Assembly (NCBI GenBank): GCA_016785225.1
Contig: JAFBJZ010000512.1
Span: 3,757,001-3,821,000 of the forward strand
Direction: 5' to 3'
Source: Psettodes erumei
Lineage: Eukaryota > Chordata > Actinopteri > Pleuronectiformes > Psettodidae
DNA: 64,000 nucleotides
The translations under genes and the position numbers were made by a program. The notes beneath the pieces are model-generated. The model searched no databases, was not told where the DNA came from, and worked only from the letters and a program-made list of their open reading frames with translations. The stretch's first letter is position 1, and each line of letters starts with the position of its first letter. This document shows, piece after piece, positions 24,601 to 37,505 of this stretch.

Positions 24601-27600
24601 CCTCCAAGAGAGAGGGGAATTAGTTAATCAGCTGCACCTGTTGCAGACTCTGGGACTGCTGGGTGGAAACCCACACCCACTAAAACGTAGGTATTCGCAC
24701 ACACGGATGTTCGCCCAACCACATGCATGAGCACAAACGAAGACGCGGATCCAGAGGTTGGTGGGAAAATGCCTGTGTGATTGGTCAGCCTCTCTGGAGG
24801 TAGCTAAGGTCAGAAGCGAGTGTTGTGCAGTGTTGTGATCATCGCTGTCACATCTCACCAGAAACAGAGGGACTTTCCACCACAGCGAGCTCCAGCACAA
24901 AATGGTTTATGCGTTCATGATGTCATCTTTCAGCATGTCACAGCACATTTGGAATACGTTAGCGCTCAAATCCTGCTACAGCCCAGTTTCAACACATGAA
25001 TGATGGCGCTCAAGTGCGCATTCTAGCTGCCTATTTGTGTTATTAAAATATTTACAGAGGTAATGTAGTATGTTAATTATAACATAATGATTATTAAGGT
25101 TGCTTGGGAGATCCCTGCTTGGCCCATACTGAAGCTTTGTTTAGTGGTTTGCTTGTGCCCGAGCCACATGACAACAAGCCACGACGACGAAGAGAGGAGG
25201 CATATGATTTTGATGATAACGTCTCCAAACAGTTGTGCGTTTGTTCATGCTCAGACTGAGGAGCTAATGTGGGGCAGCACTTTCCTGGCCCCTATTAATC
25301 CGATTATCTGATTGGTCATTGTAGTATTTCTCTCATGAGATTAACATTCCTCTTCTGTTTGACTTGATTGTCACCATCTATTCTGGTCAATACATCGGGG
25401 GAAAGTGCTGAGAAATTTCTCACCCTGACAGTGAAATGACCAAGGCTGGGAGTGGAGGTTGTGTTGTCAGAGTTTGGCCCCAGAAGGCAAGCTATTTCCA
25501 GAATATATGTGCTGTGTATAGGAATATAAACATTATGTAACCACATGCGTATATTTAAAGACTGTGCATCTTGTGAATCAGTGTAGACTGTAATAACGAG
25601 CCTGAAGCCATTTCTCTGGCTGACTTTATGCCACACTGATCACACCAACAAGATATCAAATGTAGCTTAATGTGTCATCTCTTTAGTCACTGGAAAATAC
25701 AGGAATATTTTACATGTAAAATAAAGTAACAGTAAAATTCTTGCCCTTCCTCAAGTGAATCCAGCCATGTGGTTCTCCAACAACAGTGTGCATGCACTCA
25801 CGGGGAGCGCTAGCTTGCGCAGATTGTAATGCACAACATCTGCTCCAGCCCAGGTTCTGCGCTCAGCTCCTGACATACTGGAAACAACATGATGACGTAA
25901 TTGACTTCACCCAAGAAAAGCATTTAAATGTCATGTTAGTGTTAGTGCATCTATATTTGGAGAGCCAAAGCCCTGCCAGGTTAAGTGAGGATGATGCCGT
26001 TGAGCGACAATGCGGCAAAAAACAGACACCCTGGATACCAGGCATTACCTACAATGTGCAGATTGAGAATGAGAGCAAGCTGGAGAGGGAGAGAGAGGAA
26101 GAGGTGAAGAAAGGGGATTTTGGGCTGCTTTTGGGTGTGGTGGCTGGATGATGGTGTGTAACTGAGCATTAAACTCACTGAGGCGTTTCAGCTATTAGCG
26201 TTGGCCAGCGCGCTGTGTGGTTTGTAACGAATGTTGTGGGTCTGCCATTGAGAGGAGATTTCCTTTTTTTTTCTCCCTGTCCCTCACTCACTTCACTCTC
26301 ACTCTGACACACATACACATGTCCCCCCACAAAAGTCATACACATGGTAAACACATGGCATGCACAAACTGCACCCATTTCGGCAAATTAGCCACACTGA
26401 CTCCAGTAATGCATGTCATATGTACTACATGTACAGCAAATATTATGTTACAGACACTTTTGAAATGATTCATTATGGTCTTTTATAATTTGTCTATTTG
26501 ATAATCAGAACCTGGAAGTCATGGTGTTTTTCGTTGTCAATGCAACAGTTTAACTTTATTTTTCTCACATAAGTTGTCCAGATGATGTAATGACGATGGA
26601 GAGCCAGTGATTGGCTTTGAATGCTGTCTGAATATCACAATGGCACTTAGAAAAATGTATTCTTCTGCCAAGGCCAAACAATCCTACATGTCTGTCAAGC
26701 GCTTGTACTTGGAAAAAAGGAAAAGTAGTCCGAGACAATATTTCCTGAGCAAATGATGAATAAAAGAAATCTTGTTTAAATGTGTCAGTTAGCATATGGC
26801 TTGTTTATTAAAGTTTTTTAAAAAATCTATTTAGTTTTTGTTGCCGAAAAACAGCTCTCTGCTGCACCAGAAAGCAGTAAAGTTGCAAGCCATAAAACCA
26901 AACTACCGTCCACTCCGAAGACCCCACACAGCTGAATGTGTGTGCCTTTTCCTTTATTAGCAAAAGAAAGAACTGCATCTGAAGATCAGCAAGTGGCAAC
27001 CATGTTTGAGGTTGTAAAAAGGTTGTAATAAATGTTCTAGGACAGAGTTGACAGGTTAAAAGCAGAGCTGCAGCTGAGCTGCACACTTTCAGGACCATGA
27101 GCAAACCCTTACACATGACTATTGATTCAATATTTAAAAAACACTGATTAATGCAAGTTTACATAAACATAATTTTTCATTCTGTAATTATTTGGATTTT
27201 TTACTCAATGAGCATCAGCTGGAATTTATAATTTAGCAATTTACACTAATATTTACAGTACCACTATACAAACAGAATACACCCATAACCACCCACCCTG
27301 CACACACTTGGCACCTGGGCTGTGACTGACAGCTGGGTGGTGGGTGACTCTTTGTGCTGTGACAGCAGTGACCTCATACTGTGTGACGCTGCAGTGACGG
27401 CAGTTTACTGATGCTGCCAGATGTGAGGCTGCTGCTGGTTTTCACAGCTGTACTGGGGGGAAAAAGGCATGGATAATGTCCAGTAACGACCTGTTCTATT
27501 CCTATGATCCCTGGAGACCCATGGCCATGTGAAAAGAAATTCTTACAAGACCTGAAGTGAAGGGAAGCAACTGTTAAACTGTTAGCTGGAGTATATTCCC

Positions 27601-27702
27601 TTGAACAATCAATACTTTGTTGTGCATTAGGGCATAGCGGCTATGGCTGTTTGAACATTTTAAACTTGACAACTACCTAAGTACCTACTAAGTATCTTTT
27701 AG
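21641..27702. other. Intergenic, no gene recognised
   Basis: No exon is supported. Short telomere-like CCCTAA units (under three) occur at 22235-22250. A homeodomain dimer palindrome TAATCCGATTA lies at 25296-25306. Several open frames of 60-121 codons overlap on both strands without resemblance to known proteins. Confidence 0.5.
25296..25306. promoter_or_regulatory. K50 homeodomain P3 palindrome, candidate enhancer site
   Basis: TAATCCGATTA is a perfect palindrome of the P3 type (TAAT-3-ATTA). Its CCG spacer is the one preferred by K50 paired-type homeodomains such as Otx, Pitx and Gsc. Immediately downstream are TTATCTGATTGG, combining a GATA-like and a CCAAT-like string. Function is inferred. 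Confidence 0.35.
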
Positions 27703-28239
27703 TTGTCATTTCCCAAGCTAAGTGTTTTTAAATCATCCTTCAGACAAAACATTGGGTTCTTTTTGGGTTTGAACACTGGTAACCGACATATCGGTTTAAT
27801 CTTAATTTTTGGGGGGGCTTTGCACCATCTCACTGTTTTTGGGGACAAACTATCAGCATTTCCAAACAATGTTCTCTCCCCAGTGATTGGCTATGAAACA
27901 ACTGTTCATTTGATCAGGGTGTGTGAATGGAATTTAGCTGATTGTAATGTAAATACTTCACACTATGGTTTAGTCCCAGAGCAGATATTTTGGAAATTAG
28001 GAGTACTTTTGTGTCAGGGGGCTTTTGAAGAAAGACTGTTGAGCACACACACAGACCCACACATTGGTATTGTATGGATATGTCTGATTTTTGATGTGTT
28101 TTTAATAGAGGGTGGTGTAAAAGTTTCATGTTTCTTATACAGCACCATGTGGATGAGATATGGACCATGCCATTCACTTGTATTTAGACAGCTGACTTAA
28201 TTTAGACACCTCTCTTTTCATCCCTCCTTCCCTCCCTCC

Positions 28240-28410
28240 CTCTGCATGACATCATGTGATTGATTATAAAGTGCTCAGCACATTGCTTTGCATGTTCATT
28301 GCTAGCGAGCTTGACATCTTCACAGCAAAGAGTTTTGTGCGTCACCAATTATAATCTGCTAATAAAGCCATTTGTTCCAATTTATAAACCCCGTGATATT
28401 GTTAGAAAGT
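28240..28410. promoter_or_regulatory. Candidate conserved non-coding element
   Basis: This compact stretch packs TGATTGATTATAAAG, CTTTGCATGTTCATTG, CAATTATAATCTGCTAATAAAG and CCATTTGTTCC. Together they give several homeodomain, octamer-like and Sox-like strings in 170 bp. It carries no repeat signature. Conservation was not tested; this is a look-alike call. Confidence 0.25.
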
Positions 28411-30844
28411 TTAAGGATAGACCAGTGTGCTGATGCCCAATATTTTATCTCTGTAATATTTCATTTGTAAGAGCAGCTTCTGGTTTGCCACGTTTTAAAA
28501 AATCGTTTTGGCTGATGTATGATTTCCTCTGGCATAACGTGCTTTGTGTTTTTTGTTAGCTCTTTAATTCATCAGTTTGACAGTTTGACAGCTTAACCTC
28601 TGGAAAAGAACCACAGAGCATCTGGGCCTAAATCCATTTATTAACAAACTGTTACAGCTGCAGAGTTGATTGATTATTTCCCTCTGTAAATGGCTTACAC
28701 GCATTTATAACTGTTGTCCTCAAAGCTAACTATTTGCTTGGACCCAACATCACGACACGTGGAAATTCGGCCTCGACAAGAGTTACAGCAGCCCAACTAC
28801 AGGCGGCAACAAGAATAGTAAGCCTGCAGCCACTCACTGTGAGGAAAACCGAACTATTAGAAAAAGAAAATACAAGGACAAATGGAAATTTTGACCTGAT
28901 GATGGTGTAACAGTAGAAAATGTGAAATGTGCCCTTTTGAAAATGTTGCCTACATACAATACAACATCATCAGCTCGTGCCTTGCATGTCTTGAGTTGTG
29001 TGGTGCACTTACAATGGGATGGGATGGTAACCATGCAAGGACCTTTGTATATTGTACTGTGTATTAGCTTAGCTGCACATTTCGGTGAGATCAAAGTTAT
29101 ATATGGGTATGCACAGATGATTTGCAGCACTGATAGTGGGAGAGACACAGCATTTAACAGACATTTTAACCATTGCCGGGCCAGCTTCTCTCCCTGTGTT
29201 GCTGCTTTTAAAGGGGACGAGAAGCAACAGGTGACTGATTATTGCTAATACTTGCCCTAACTTCACCTGCCGATTGTGTATTCCTCCTACTGATAATGTA
29301 TTGAGCCTGTCTTCCACGCTGCAACTTGTAGCACCTTGTTGTACATGGTTTGCGCCTGTATTCACCAAAACTGCACATAATAGATGTAACTGAATTATTA
29401 TTGAAATGAATTATAATAGTAGGGACTGCAAGTATGTCTCATGTACAAGGATATTGTTGAGTTTTGATGACCCGTTGGTTAGAAGAGTAGTGTTTAGTAT
29501 AACATTACACACGTACAATGTGCAGTACATTGTGTTCAAATGCATTTTTGTCCTTTCTGTCAGTCTACCCTATAGAGCTAATATATCACCAGTACCTCTT
29601 TCAGGGACATGTTAGCCCTCCAATTACTTTAAATGAAAAAAATATTTACACAGTGTATCACAGGGTATTGGGTGACAAGAGGTTTTCAGTCATATAGTTG
29701 AGTCAAGGTGGGCTCGAAAGTTGTGACTCTTATTACAGAACGACAACATACCATATGGGTGAAGTCGACTAAAACATGTGGTTCTTTGTATTTTTAAATT
29801 TCACAGAGAGAAAACCAGCTTGTTTCATGTTCACCATCCATGTACTGTAATATAATTTTATCATTTGGCCTATTACAGATATAAACTGACTGAGGGCATC
29901 GTGAGCGTGGAGCCAAATTCTCTTCTATTTTGACAACTCTGTAACGTCTCACTGTGACACTGGAATCATCCAAGATAGAATCTGTGTTTATTCATGTCAT
30001 ATGACATCGCGTGTGTGTGTGTGTTTATAAGTTGGGTGGATCATCAGCCAGCATCTATAAAAGTGTGTTCTAAACACCATAAAGCTTTAAAATCCTAACT
30101 TTGTCGCCAACATATTTAAAGAATAAAGATGGTTCAGGCTGTGTTTAAATTGTTAGACCAAGCCTCTCATTTCTTTTAATGACGTGAGCTGGTGTTCCTT
30201 TAATTCAGCTATGTAGATTTATACTAGTTGAGAGGTTAATTTTAGTCAAGTTATCCATTGGATGCAAACGTGCATCAGAACAGTTTCGAATAATCAAATG
30301 TGTCAGAATCAGACATTATTTGCCCTGGTTAAATATGACATGATAGTTAAACGACACAGGAATAACATGCTATCAGCAGGATGAGACCTAACAGGATCTC
30401 TTAGTGCGGACCAGACGGTAGACTAAACACAGTGAGGCCCATGTTGCCTCATCATCCACAGAATGGTTCACCCTGTAAGCGAACTACAGCGGGCCCAGTG
30501 TGTTGCAGCATTATGATATATATAATTTTATACATGCATTCAAGTAACTCTACACAACCATTACTGTGTACTCTGTGGCACACGAGACACACAAAGCAGT
30601 ACCCACACAAATACTGGACAAAAAGTTGCTTCCTGTGTTTACAACTGTAGCTGATGGCAACCCTAACCCGGAGAGACACTACCAGCATCATGGAGAACAC
30701 GAAGAATGAAACAACCCTCTCACTTGGGAGTCTGGATAGATTACTGAACAGGCACACCAGGAACCGCCTCAGGGGTCCAAGTGGCCATGGGGCCATGGGG
30801 CCAGAGCCTCTCTATAAAGCAACAGTTAATATTTCCTGTTGTGA

Positions 30845-30972
30845 GGTCAACCAAATAATGCAAAAGAGATGTGAAACAACCAGTGAGAGGTGCAAAACAA
30901 CCCCAGAGACATTACTAACCCCATGAAGACCATGAAGATATTAAAGATATGTAAAATAACCACATAGAGATG
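30845..30972 (+). repeat. Degenerate minisatellite-like repeat
   Basis: Successive units of the form GAGATGTGAAACAACCAGT, GAGAGGTGCAAAACAACCCC and a later AGATATGTAAAATAACCACAT follow the fish 'agagatgcaaaacaaccaca' pattern of roughly 20-25 bp. The copies are diverged. Confidence 0.5.
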
Positions 30973-33900
30973 ATGGGGTGCATTTCTGTGCCCAGGGACC
31001 TGTAGACTCATAAGCCTTTGCTGCTAAGGCTGGGAGAAATGCAACAGACCTAAAAGCTGTCACAGAGAGAAGGATCACTATAGATTCATACAGTCTGTGA
31101 AGACTGAGAAATAATGTGACATGAAATTACCTATTTCACAGTCTGGTGACTCTGAGGTCCTGGCAAAGAGAGAGACGAGCAAAAACCTAAAACTAAAAGA
31201 AAAACATTTTCTTCAGCATGTACAGGCAGCCCATTTTTTTCTTCCTCAGAACCTGTGAGTAAATGGGCAGGCGAGTGCATGCATTCGTGTGAACAGTTGA
31301 AGTCCCGCACGTATTGAATGCTCCTCCCCCTTCTCCTCAGCCAGATAGTATCCATCAGCAGACAGACTCTTGTTCTCTGCCAGGGATGCATTCATCTATA
31401 CCCCAAAGGTGGTTTACCATGGTACAGACCGGAGAGAAACAGCATTATCCCTACAGAGTCTGTGTCAACTGCTGTTTGTACATTCCACCCAGAACTGCAT
31501 CTCACGCACAGGAACTTAACTAAATTGGTACCATAGGCAGGAAACAGAAAAAAACTACAACCACATCTCAGTCTCATTAACCTTTATTTGTTTGAAGTGC
31601 AATCCAGGATAATTCTCTGTCAAACAATACCCCTTTCACAAGTTCACTAGCATCACGCAAATGACGAAAATACGGAGGGGGTGAATTGTTGTAATATGGA
31701 ATAGGTATAGTCCGGTCTTTTTCCACTCTTCAACTTAGATTTCAAGCAGGAGTAGTCAGTTAGGTTGTTCCTTAAAGGGTAAACGTGTAAGAATCGAGCA
31801 AGCCATCAAATTCATACTCCAAACAAATAGAGGGCAGCATATTACCAGAAAGTATTCACCAGCTTATCACGAAATTTGTCCGTCTGCTCTGTAGTGCTGG
31901 ACAGGTAGTGTCATGAGAACTTTTTCAAATAGCTGTCTGCTGTTGCTCCTGCTGAAAATAAGAATGATGAGAATGTTGTCTTCTGAACTTGAGGACTGTA
32001 AATCCAAAACACCTAGCTCTAGTTAGTTCTAGAAGTTATTAGGTAGCAAATTAGAGCTTGGGGAAACCACTTTCTCTTAACTTAAGTAAGTGCTTTAAGT
32101 TGTCCAAACATAACCAAAGTCAAAGCACATCAAAGCACATTTTGCTGTTGCCATGGAAATGTATTGTAGGGAAAACAAATTGAATATGGCGTCAGTTCAG
32201 TGACCATCTAGCAACTTTGCAGATGCATCATTTAAATTTTTCTTTGTTCTGAAAAAACAACAACAGGAAAACATGTTCCAGATTTGTAGTATATGAACAG
32301 AATTTTTCGTACACAGTTGTTGCTCTGTTGGTTTGTATATTTAAGGCCTCTTTCTGTACTAAATCCCAGCCTTAAAAAATGTGTCATATCTAAAAAATGT
32401 TCTCCTGTTTGGCATGTTGCATACCCCAGGAATGTTACTGAGAAAGAAAAAAAGGGTCATAAATCAAGAAGCATGCCTTGGTGCCAAAACAAAATATCAT
32501 TAATTACTGTCATCCTGGGGCACAGTTAGATATGGCTCTAACTGTGAATTCTTCATTGCAAAGTCATTACTGTGTTCTTGATGTATTAGACCTGGGTGCC
32601 AAAAGGTTTTGGACAGTGAAGGAAGATTATTCAAGGTTGACAGATGGTAAAAAAAAAAACATAGATATTTTGGCATACACTTAAAAAGGAAAAAAAATGA
32701 GTCAACATTTCAAGCTTTATCTATTCTAAATTTTGTCACACACGTACTGTACATGCCTGGACACATTCTCAGACTCACACATAGACTTACTCTCCTCTGT
32801 ATTAGTTCACGTTTGCTGCTCAGTATTTGCAGTATGTCAATGAGTCCTTACACTCTGCTTGTTATGGTGCCGTAAACAGCTGAAATGGTGCCGAGTGGTG
32901 AGAAAAAGGTGACGTTACCGGAGGTTTCAGCACAGTGACATGTGAAACAGCTGCACCATCCTGATGCTGTTTTTTTGTTCTCTCCATGGTGGTTTAAGAA
33001 AACTACACTCGTGAGAAAGTGGATTTTGCTGTTTATTAACAGACCTTGACACTGAGCGTCTTTGAGGTTTTGCCCTAACACTCTTCGCACTCTGCACCTT
33101 CCTGCAGTCATTACAGTTTTTTTTTTCCTCCATTGATGTGCACAAATTGCAGGAGCTTTTGGGCATCATTTAAAAACGATGCCTTTCAACGTGCAAACAT
33201 ATAAAACAAGGGTATCATGAGCTGTTATTTGCATACACCCAATGTACAAACAAAAAGACTGAAACCCAATTCTCAGTAAAGAGTATTGGCCTCGACAGTT
33301 TCTGGCTCCTCCAGTGCTCAGCCGCTGTATGATGAATGATAAAATACACACAAACAGTTAACTGCTTTCTTTTTACTTGTTATCACTGGCGTTATTCTCT
33401 GCAGGAAGAATGACTCATCAATAAGTATAGCGTCAAAACACAGCAGATCTAAGCTTTGCTATCTTGACCTGACATTCCTTCTATACAACCAATGTGATTT
33501 TGAGAACACAAACTCTCTTAACTCTACATTTATTACCTCAGATCTATTTTCTTCAGTTTTTTTCCATGAACAGCTGCATGGCATATTGTTATATCAGAGT
33601 AGGTATAACAACCCTGTATATCCACACTTTCATTTTGTCATATTACAGTCAGCAAAAGTACTTGAAATGCTGCAGTAGATGTCTATCACATGTGTGATTC
33701 AGCGGAGCATGTTCTTTTTCCTGTATTTGTGCCCTTTTACCAAAAGGAACATTTTCTTGGACTTGACTGATTTTGGATCTCAATCTTACCAATAGTGGTA
33801 TGATGGCAATATGTGTAATGCCTGATATGGCAACTTAATTAATGTTGACATGTTCAAATATAACAACAGTGATGCCAGATTTATGCTTTACAAATGAGCA

Positions 33901-36849
33901 GAAAAATAACCGCATCATAAAAGGCCGATGTTTTCCAGCACAGCCACGAGTTAAATTAACAGAAACAAATGTCCTCAGACATCGAGTCATGTCAAGTCAT
34001 TCAGTGTTTGAATAACCTCGCCTGGGCCACGTGCCACTGCAAACACTTTCAAAGATCTCCTCGGTGGATATGAAATCATAATCTGATTTACACATGCCAC
34101 ATCATACAGTATGTGGTTGACTTTCAAAGCCTCGGTTATGCAACAGCAGTTCCACTGACTCATTGTGCTGGCAGGAGATTATATTAGGGACGTTTTTGAA
34201 ATGGAAATCATCCCACCAATTTATAGCATCAGTGAATGAATTGTCCAGTTTACTCTAGAGCATGTATTTACCCACTAATATATGTTTATAGGTTGTTTTG
34301 TGCTTCAATTAATTTTGAATATGATTATAAAGCTAAATTGATAGACTGCCACATCCAATCTAAATTAGAAACAGGTGTGCTCATGCATGCTAATGCATGC
34401 AAATGCAGATGATATATGTACATGTACAGCATTGTATACAAGCATAGATGCTTTTTCCTCTACTTTCACAGGAATGCCGAGTGCCTGGCTTGGCAGCATT
34501 GCGGCATTATCTAGTGCAGCTGTGGAGGTCTGTGCCAATGGCTCTGCTACCCATCAGTCATGGAGTCATAGTAGGCCAACAGCTGACTGTGTAACACACA
34601 GCACCATGGAGCCCATTCTCAGCTATGCACACAAGCACTAAATAAACTGACAGAAAGGTGATGTCATTGTATTTGATGGGACATAACAGCAGAACTGGCG
34701 CAGCTGTCCTCCGAGGATTGTGGAAAATAATTCCGGTGATACAGAACCAGCAAATCCACAAGCACCAGCCACAGCCCACAGTTTTCCCGCATGTTCTTTT
34801 ATCTAAAACAGAACTATACATATATTGATGTCATAAAAGGACTGCAATGTGCATTCTGTAAAGTGACATTATGCAACTATTTTACCTTAAAAATAGCTTC
34901 AACGTTATTTTGATGGCACACTGACTTATAACAGGGAGAATGGTTCCCATTTCATTCCAACTGCACTGCCCAAATACCTGTTCTTGCACTAACTTGGATT
35001 GAGCAGGGGTGAGGTATTGCATCGCTTTCCAGCATTATGTCACACCCCAAGAAATATGGGTCTTCAGTGCCCTGTGATTCTGTGCATCACGTGACATCAT
35101 GGCAGAGGCTAAAACGATGGTGATGATTTTGCGTTTGCTTCCTAAATAACGGAGAGGCTGTGTTTTCTATACACTAGCTGTTAGCTTCCAGAGGTAAACT
35201 TTATCTCTCGGACTGCAGAGCACTGTGCCAGTGTCCTGTAGTTACCAGTCGTGGTGGCAGAGGCTGCTGTTGCCACTGCTCAGCAACAAGTTGCGCAATC
35301 TTGCTTTGAGGGTATAAAACATGGGAAGCCTGAAAGAGCAACTCTAATCAGCATAGGGCACCTCTTTGGAAAACACTATCTAGTTCTTTTACGTCCTACA
35401 GCATCAGTCACCAAGACAGAGTCTACCATCCATACAGCCAACAAAGCCACATCCCCCCATTGCCATGAATTTTGAAGTTCAAGTAATCCAATTCTCTGCG
35501 GTGGGCCAGTGGTTGCAACAGACATTTTTATAGCATGAAAAAGAATCATCGATAACATGACATTTGTATGTATCTACTCTATAATGTTACGTGTCTGTAA
35601 ATATCTTAGTTATCTTAGTGAAAGTGTGAGGGTATCGACATCAACTCTTAATATCCTTCATGACACCAATGACAAAATTTACTGCACTGAAATAATGAAC
35701 TGCAGATGATAAAAACTACAAAACTGAAAGCAGATGTGTGTTGCAAATGGGAATTGTGCCTTGAACACCGTGTACAGTACATGACGTGACGCCCATTCAT
35801 GTGCTTTCGGTCATATGTTTTCTGTAGATGGAAATCCAATGGATTTAGGCCAGTTTAGGCATGTGTTATTTTTTATTACTTATTATATAACGCATTGTTT
35901 AGCTTGGAAGTGTTTCTCACTCGATGAGTGGCCAGTAAATGTAAACAAGCAGATTTGCACGCTGGCAAACTGCATTCTGTGTGAACAATAAAACAAAGTC
36001 TGTCCATCACAGAGTCTTTATAGCGTTGGTACAACAATGGTTCCACACACACAGACACACACACAAAATTGCCAGTATGCTTCGGAAAACTGCTTCACAG
36101 CTAATGCATTGCAGGCTGATGAGGGCATCTTGACAGATGCTCAGTGCACTTTGGCGACACTCGAAGGGGAAGTTCAACGTCAGATCCAGAACAGTGACAT
36201 TTCCCGGTGACCAGCTCACCTCTTGGCCCCGAGAACGGTGTCAGCGTGCCCTGCTTGTCAGCTCCAGTGACGTCAGTGTTTTCCACAGTTTTGCTCTTCA
36301 GTGCAGTGACCTCACATCAATTTCACCACCACAAGATATGTAATAGAAGAGGGTGCAGAAAGATTACACCTGCTTTACCCGCAGCACATCTCCCACATGT
36401 CCCTCCGGGACATCATTCTTCATCCTCACCTATCATTTCAGGATGGGATAGTTGCAGGTTTTCAAAGTGACAAAGTGAAGCATTGTGTCGGGAGCTTGAC
36501 TGTATCCTCCTACACAGGTAATAAATAGACTTGCTTTTTCCAAAGCCCTGTCATACATTGCGTTTGCCAAATACCTCCAATGTATCTTGTCCTCTTTGAC
36601 AAAGAAACATGTATTCTGTAAGTGTGTGCAACTTACCGCCACTCACTCCCTTCTCACCACTCCTAAAGAATAGAAACTTCATCGAGATGGTGTAAACAGA
36701 GAGATACGTTTTTCTTAAATCAGCGCCAATGAATTTTCATTTTAAGGCAACCAAATAATACCAAATTCCACTTACTTTTTGTCTGTAATTCCCTGATTTC
36801 CTAATTATACTACAACAATAGACATATCAGGTTATATCAGTTGTGTTTT

Positions 36850-36935
36850 TGCCATTTGTTTGTTTGTCTGCTGTCAGGATTACAAAAAACTACTAAACAG
36901 ATTTTCATAAAAATCGGTGGAAAGATGGATATACT
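36850..36935 (+). repeat. Dispersed fish repeat fragment
   Basis: The string TGTCAGGATTACAAAAAACT, then ACTAAACAGATTTTCAT and AATCGGTGGAAAGATGG, is a known teleost dispersed repeat pattern (from the same general class as the 40.3 kb block). It lies directly against a Tc1-like end. Confidence 0.5.
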
Positions 36936-36944
36936 GTGCATATA

Positions 36945-37180
36945 AATATAAGTATTCATCCCCTTGGATGTTTTCCCCTTTACTGCTTTTATAAATTGGA
37001 TAATAGTAAAAAAGAAATCCTTTTGTTTTAAGAAAACCTATTTAACAGCAAAAAGTAAAACAGATTCCTACAAAGTAATGTCAGTTAATTAAAAATATAT
37101 AATATTAAATAAGCGATTGCATAAATATTCACCCCCATCAAGTCAGTACTTTGTGTAGGCACTGTAGGCACATTTGAATA
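36945..37180 (+). mobile_element. Tc1-like transposon fragment (terminal region)
   Basis: The strings 'aagtattcatccccttggat', TTTACTGCTTTTATAAATTG, CAGATTCCTACAAAGTAATG and GATTGCATAAATATTCACC, then CAAGTCAGTACTTTGT, match the non-coding terminal part of a Tc1/mariner family common in fish. No transposase part is recognisable after it. Confidence 0.6.
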
Positions 37181-37429
37181 TAGTAGAAAAGTTTGAGCTG
37201 ATTGCATAGCGGGGGTTCATTTGTAATTTGCCTACATATTTTGTGATAATTGCCTCTGCTAACTGCTAACAAATTAACATTTACAAAACAATCAGAAAAT
37301 AGGAGCAGATGATTTAGAAATTTAAGTCATGATGTCGTCCAAACCAGGTCCTTTTCCACCAGCTTTTGGGATTCTGTGAAATCTTTCATTCAGTATTTAT
37401 GTCATTGGATAGTCTCAAAGAATTAAGAA

Positions 37430-37505
37430 GGTTCCATTTTATGACCAAATAATGAAGAACACCATGTCATTCCAAAGGGGTCACATACTTTTTCGTGACT
37501 GGAGG
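37430..37505 (-). mobile_element. Tc1-like inverted-repeat end, second family
   Basis: On the minus strand it starts CAGTCACGAAAAAGTATGTG and continues with ACCCCTTTGGAATGACATGG, then TTGGTCATAAAATGG. This matches the 'CAGT...AAAAAGTATGTGAACCCTTTGG' termini of a fish Tc1 lineage distinct from the one at 36.9 kb. It is an isolated end with no transposase. Confidence 0.55.

Larger units (their letters stand above)
27703..36840. other. Intergenic, no gene supported
   Basis: The 165-codon open frame at 27703-28200 is the longest here, but it has no recognisable domain, signal or splice context and I do not call it. A possible regulatory stretch is at 28240-28410. A (TG)n run lies at 30010-30024, a GGCCATGG short tandem at 30783-30803, and a decayed tandem-type repeat at 30845-30972. 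An exact octamer string ATTTGCAT is at 33227-33234. Confidence 0.45.
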
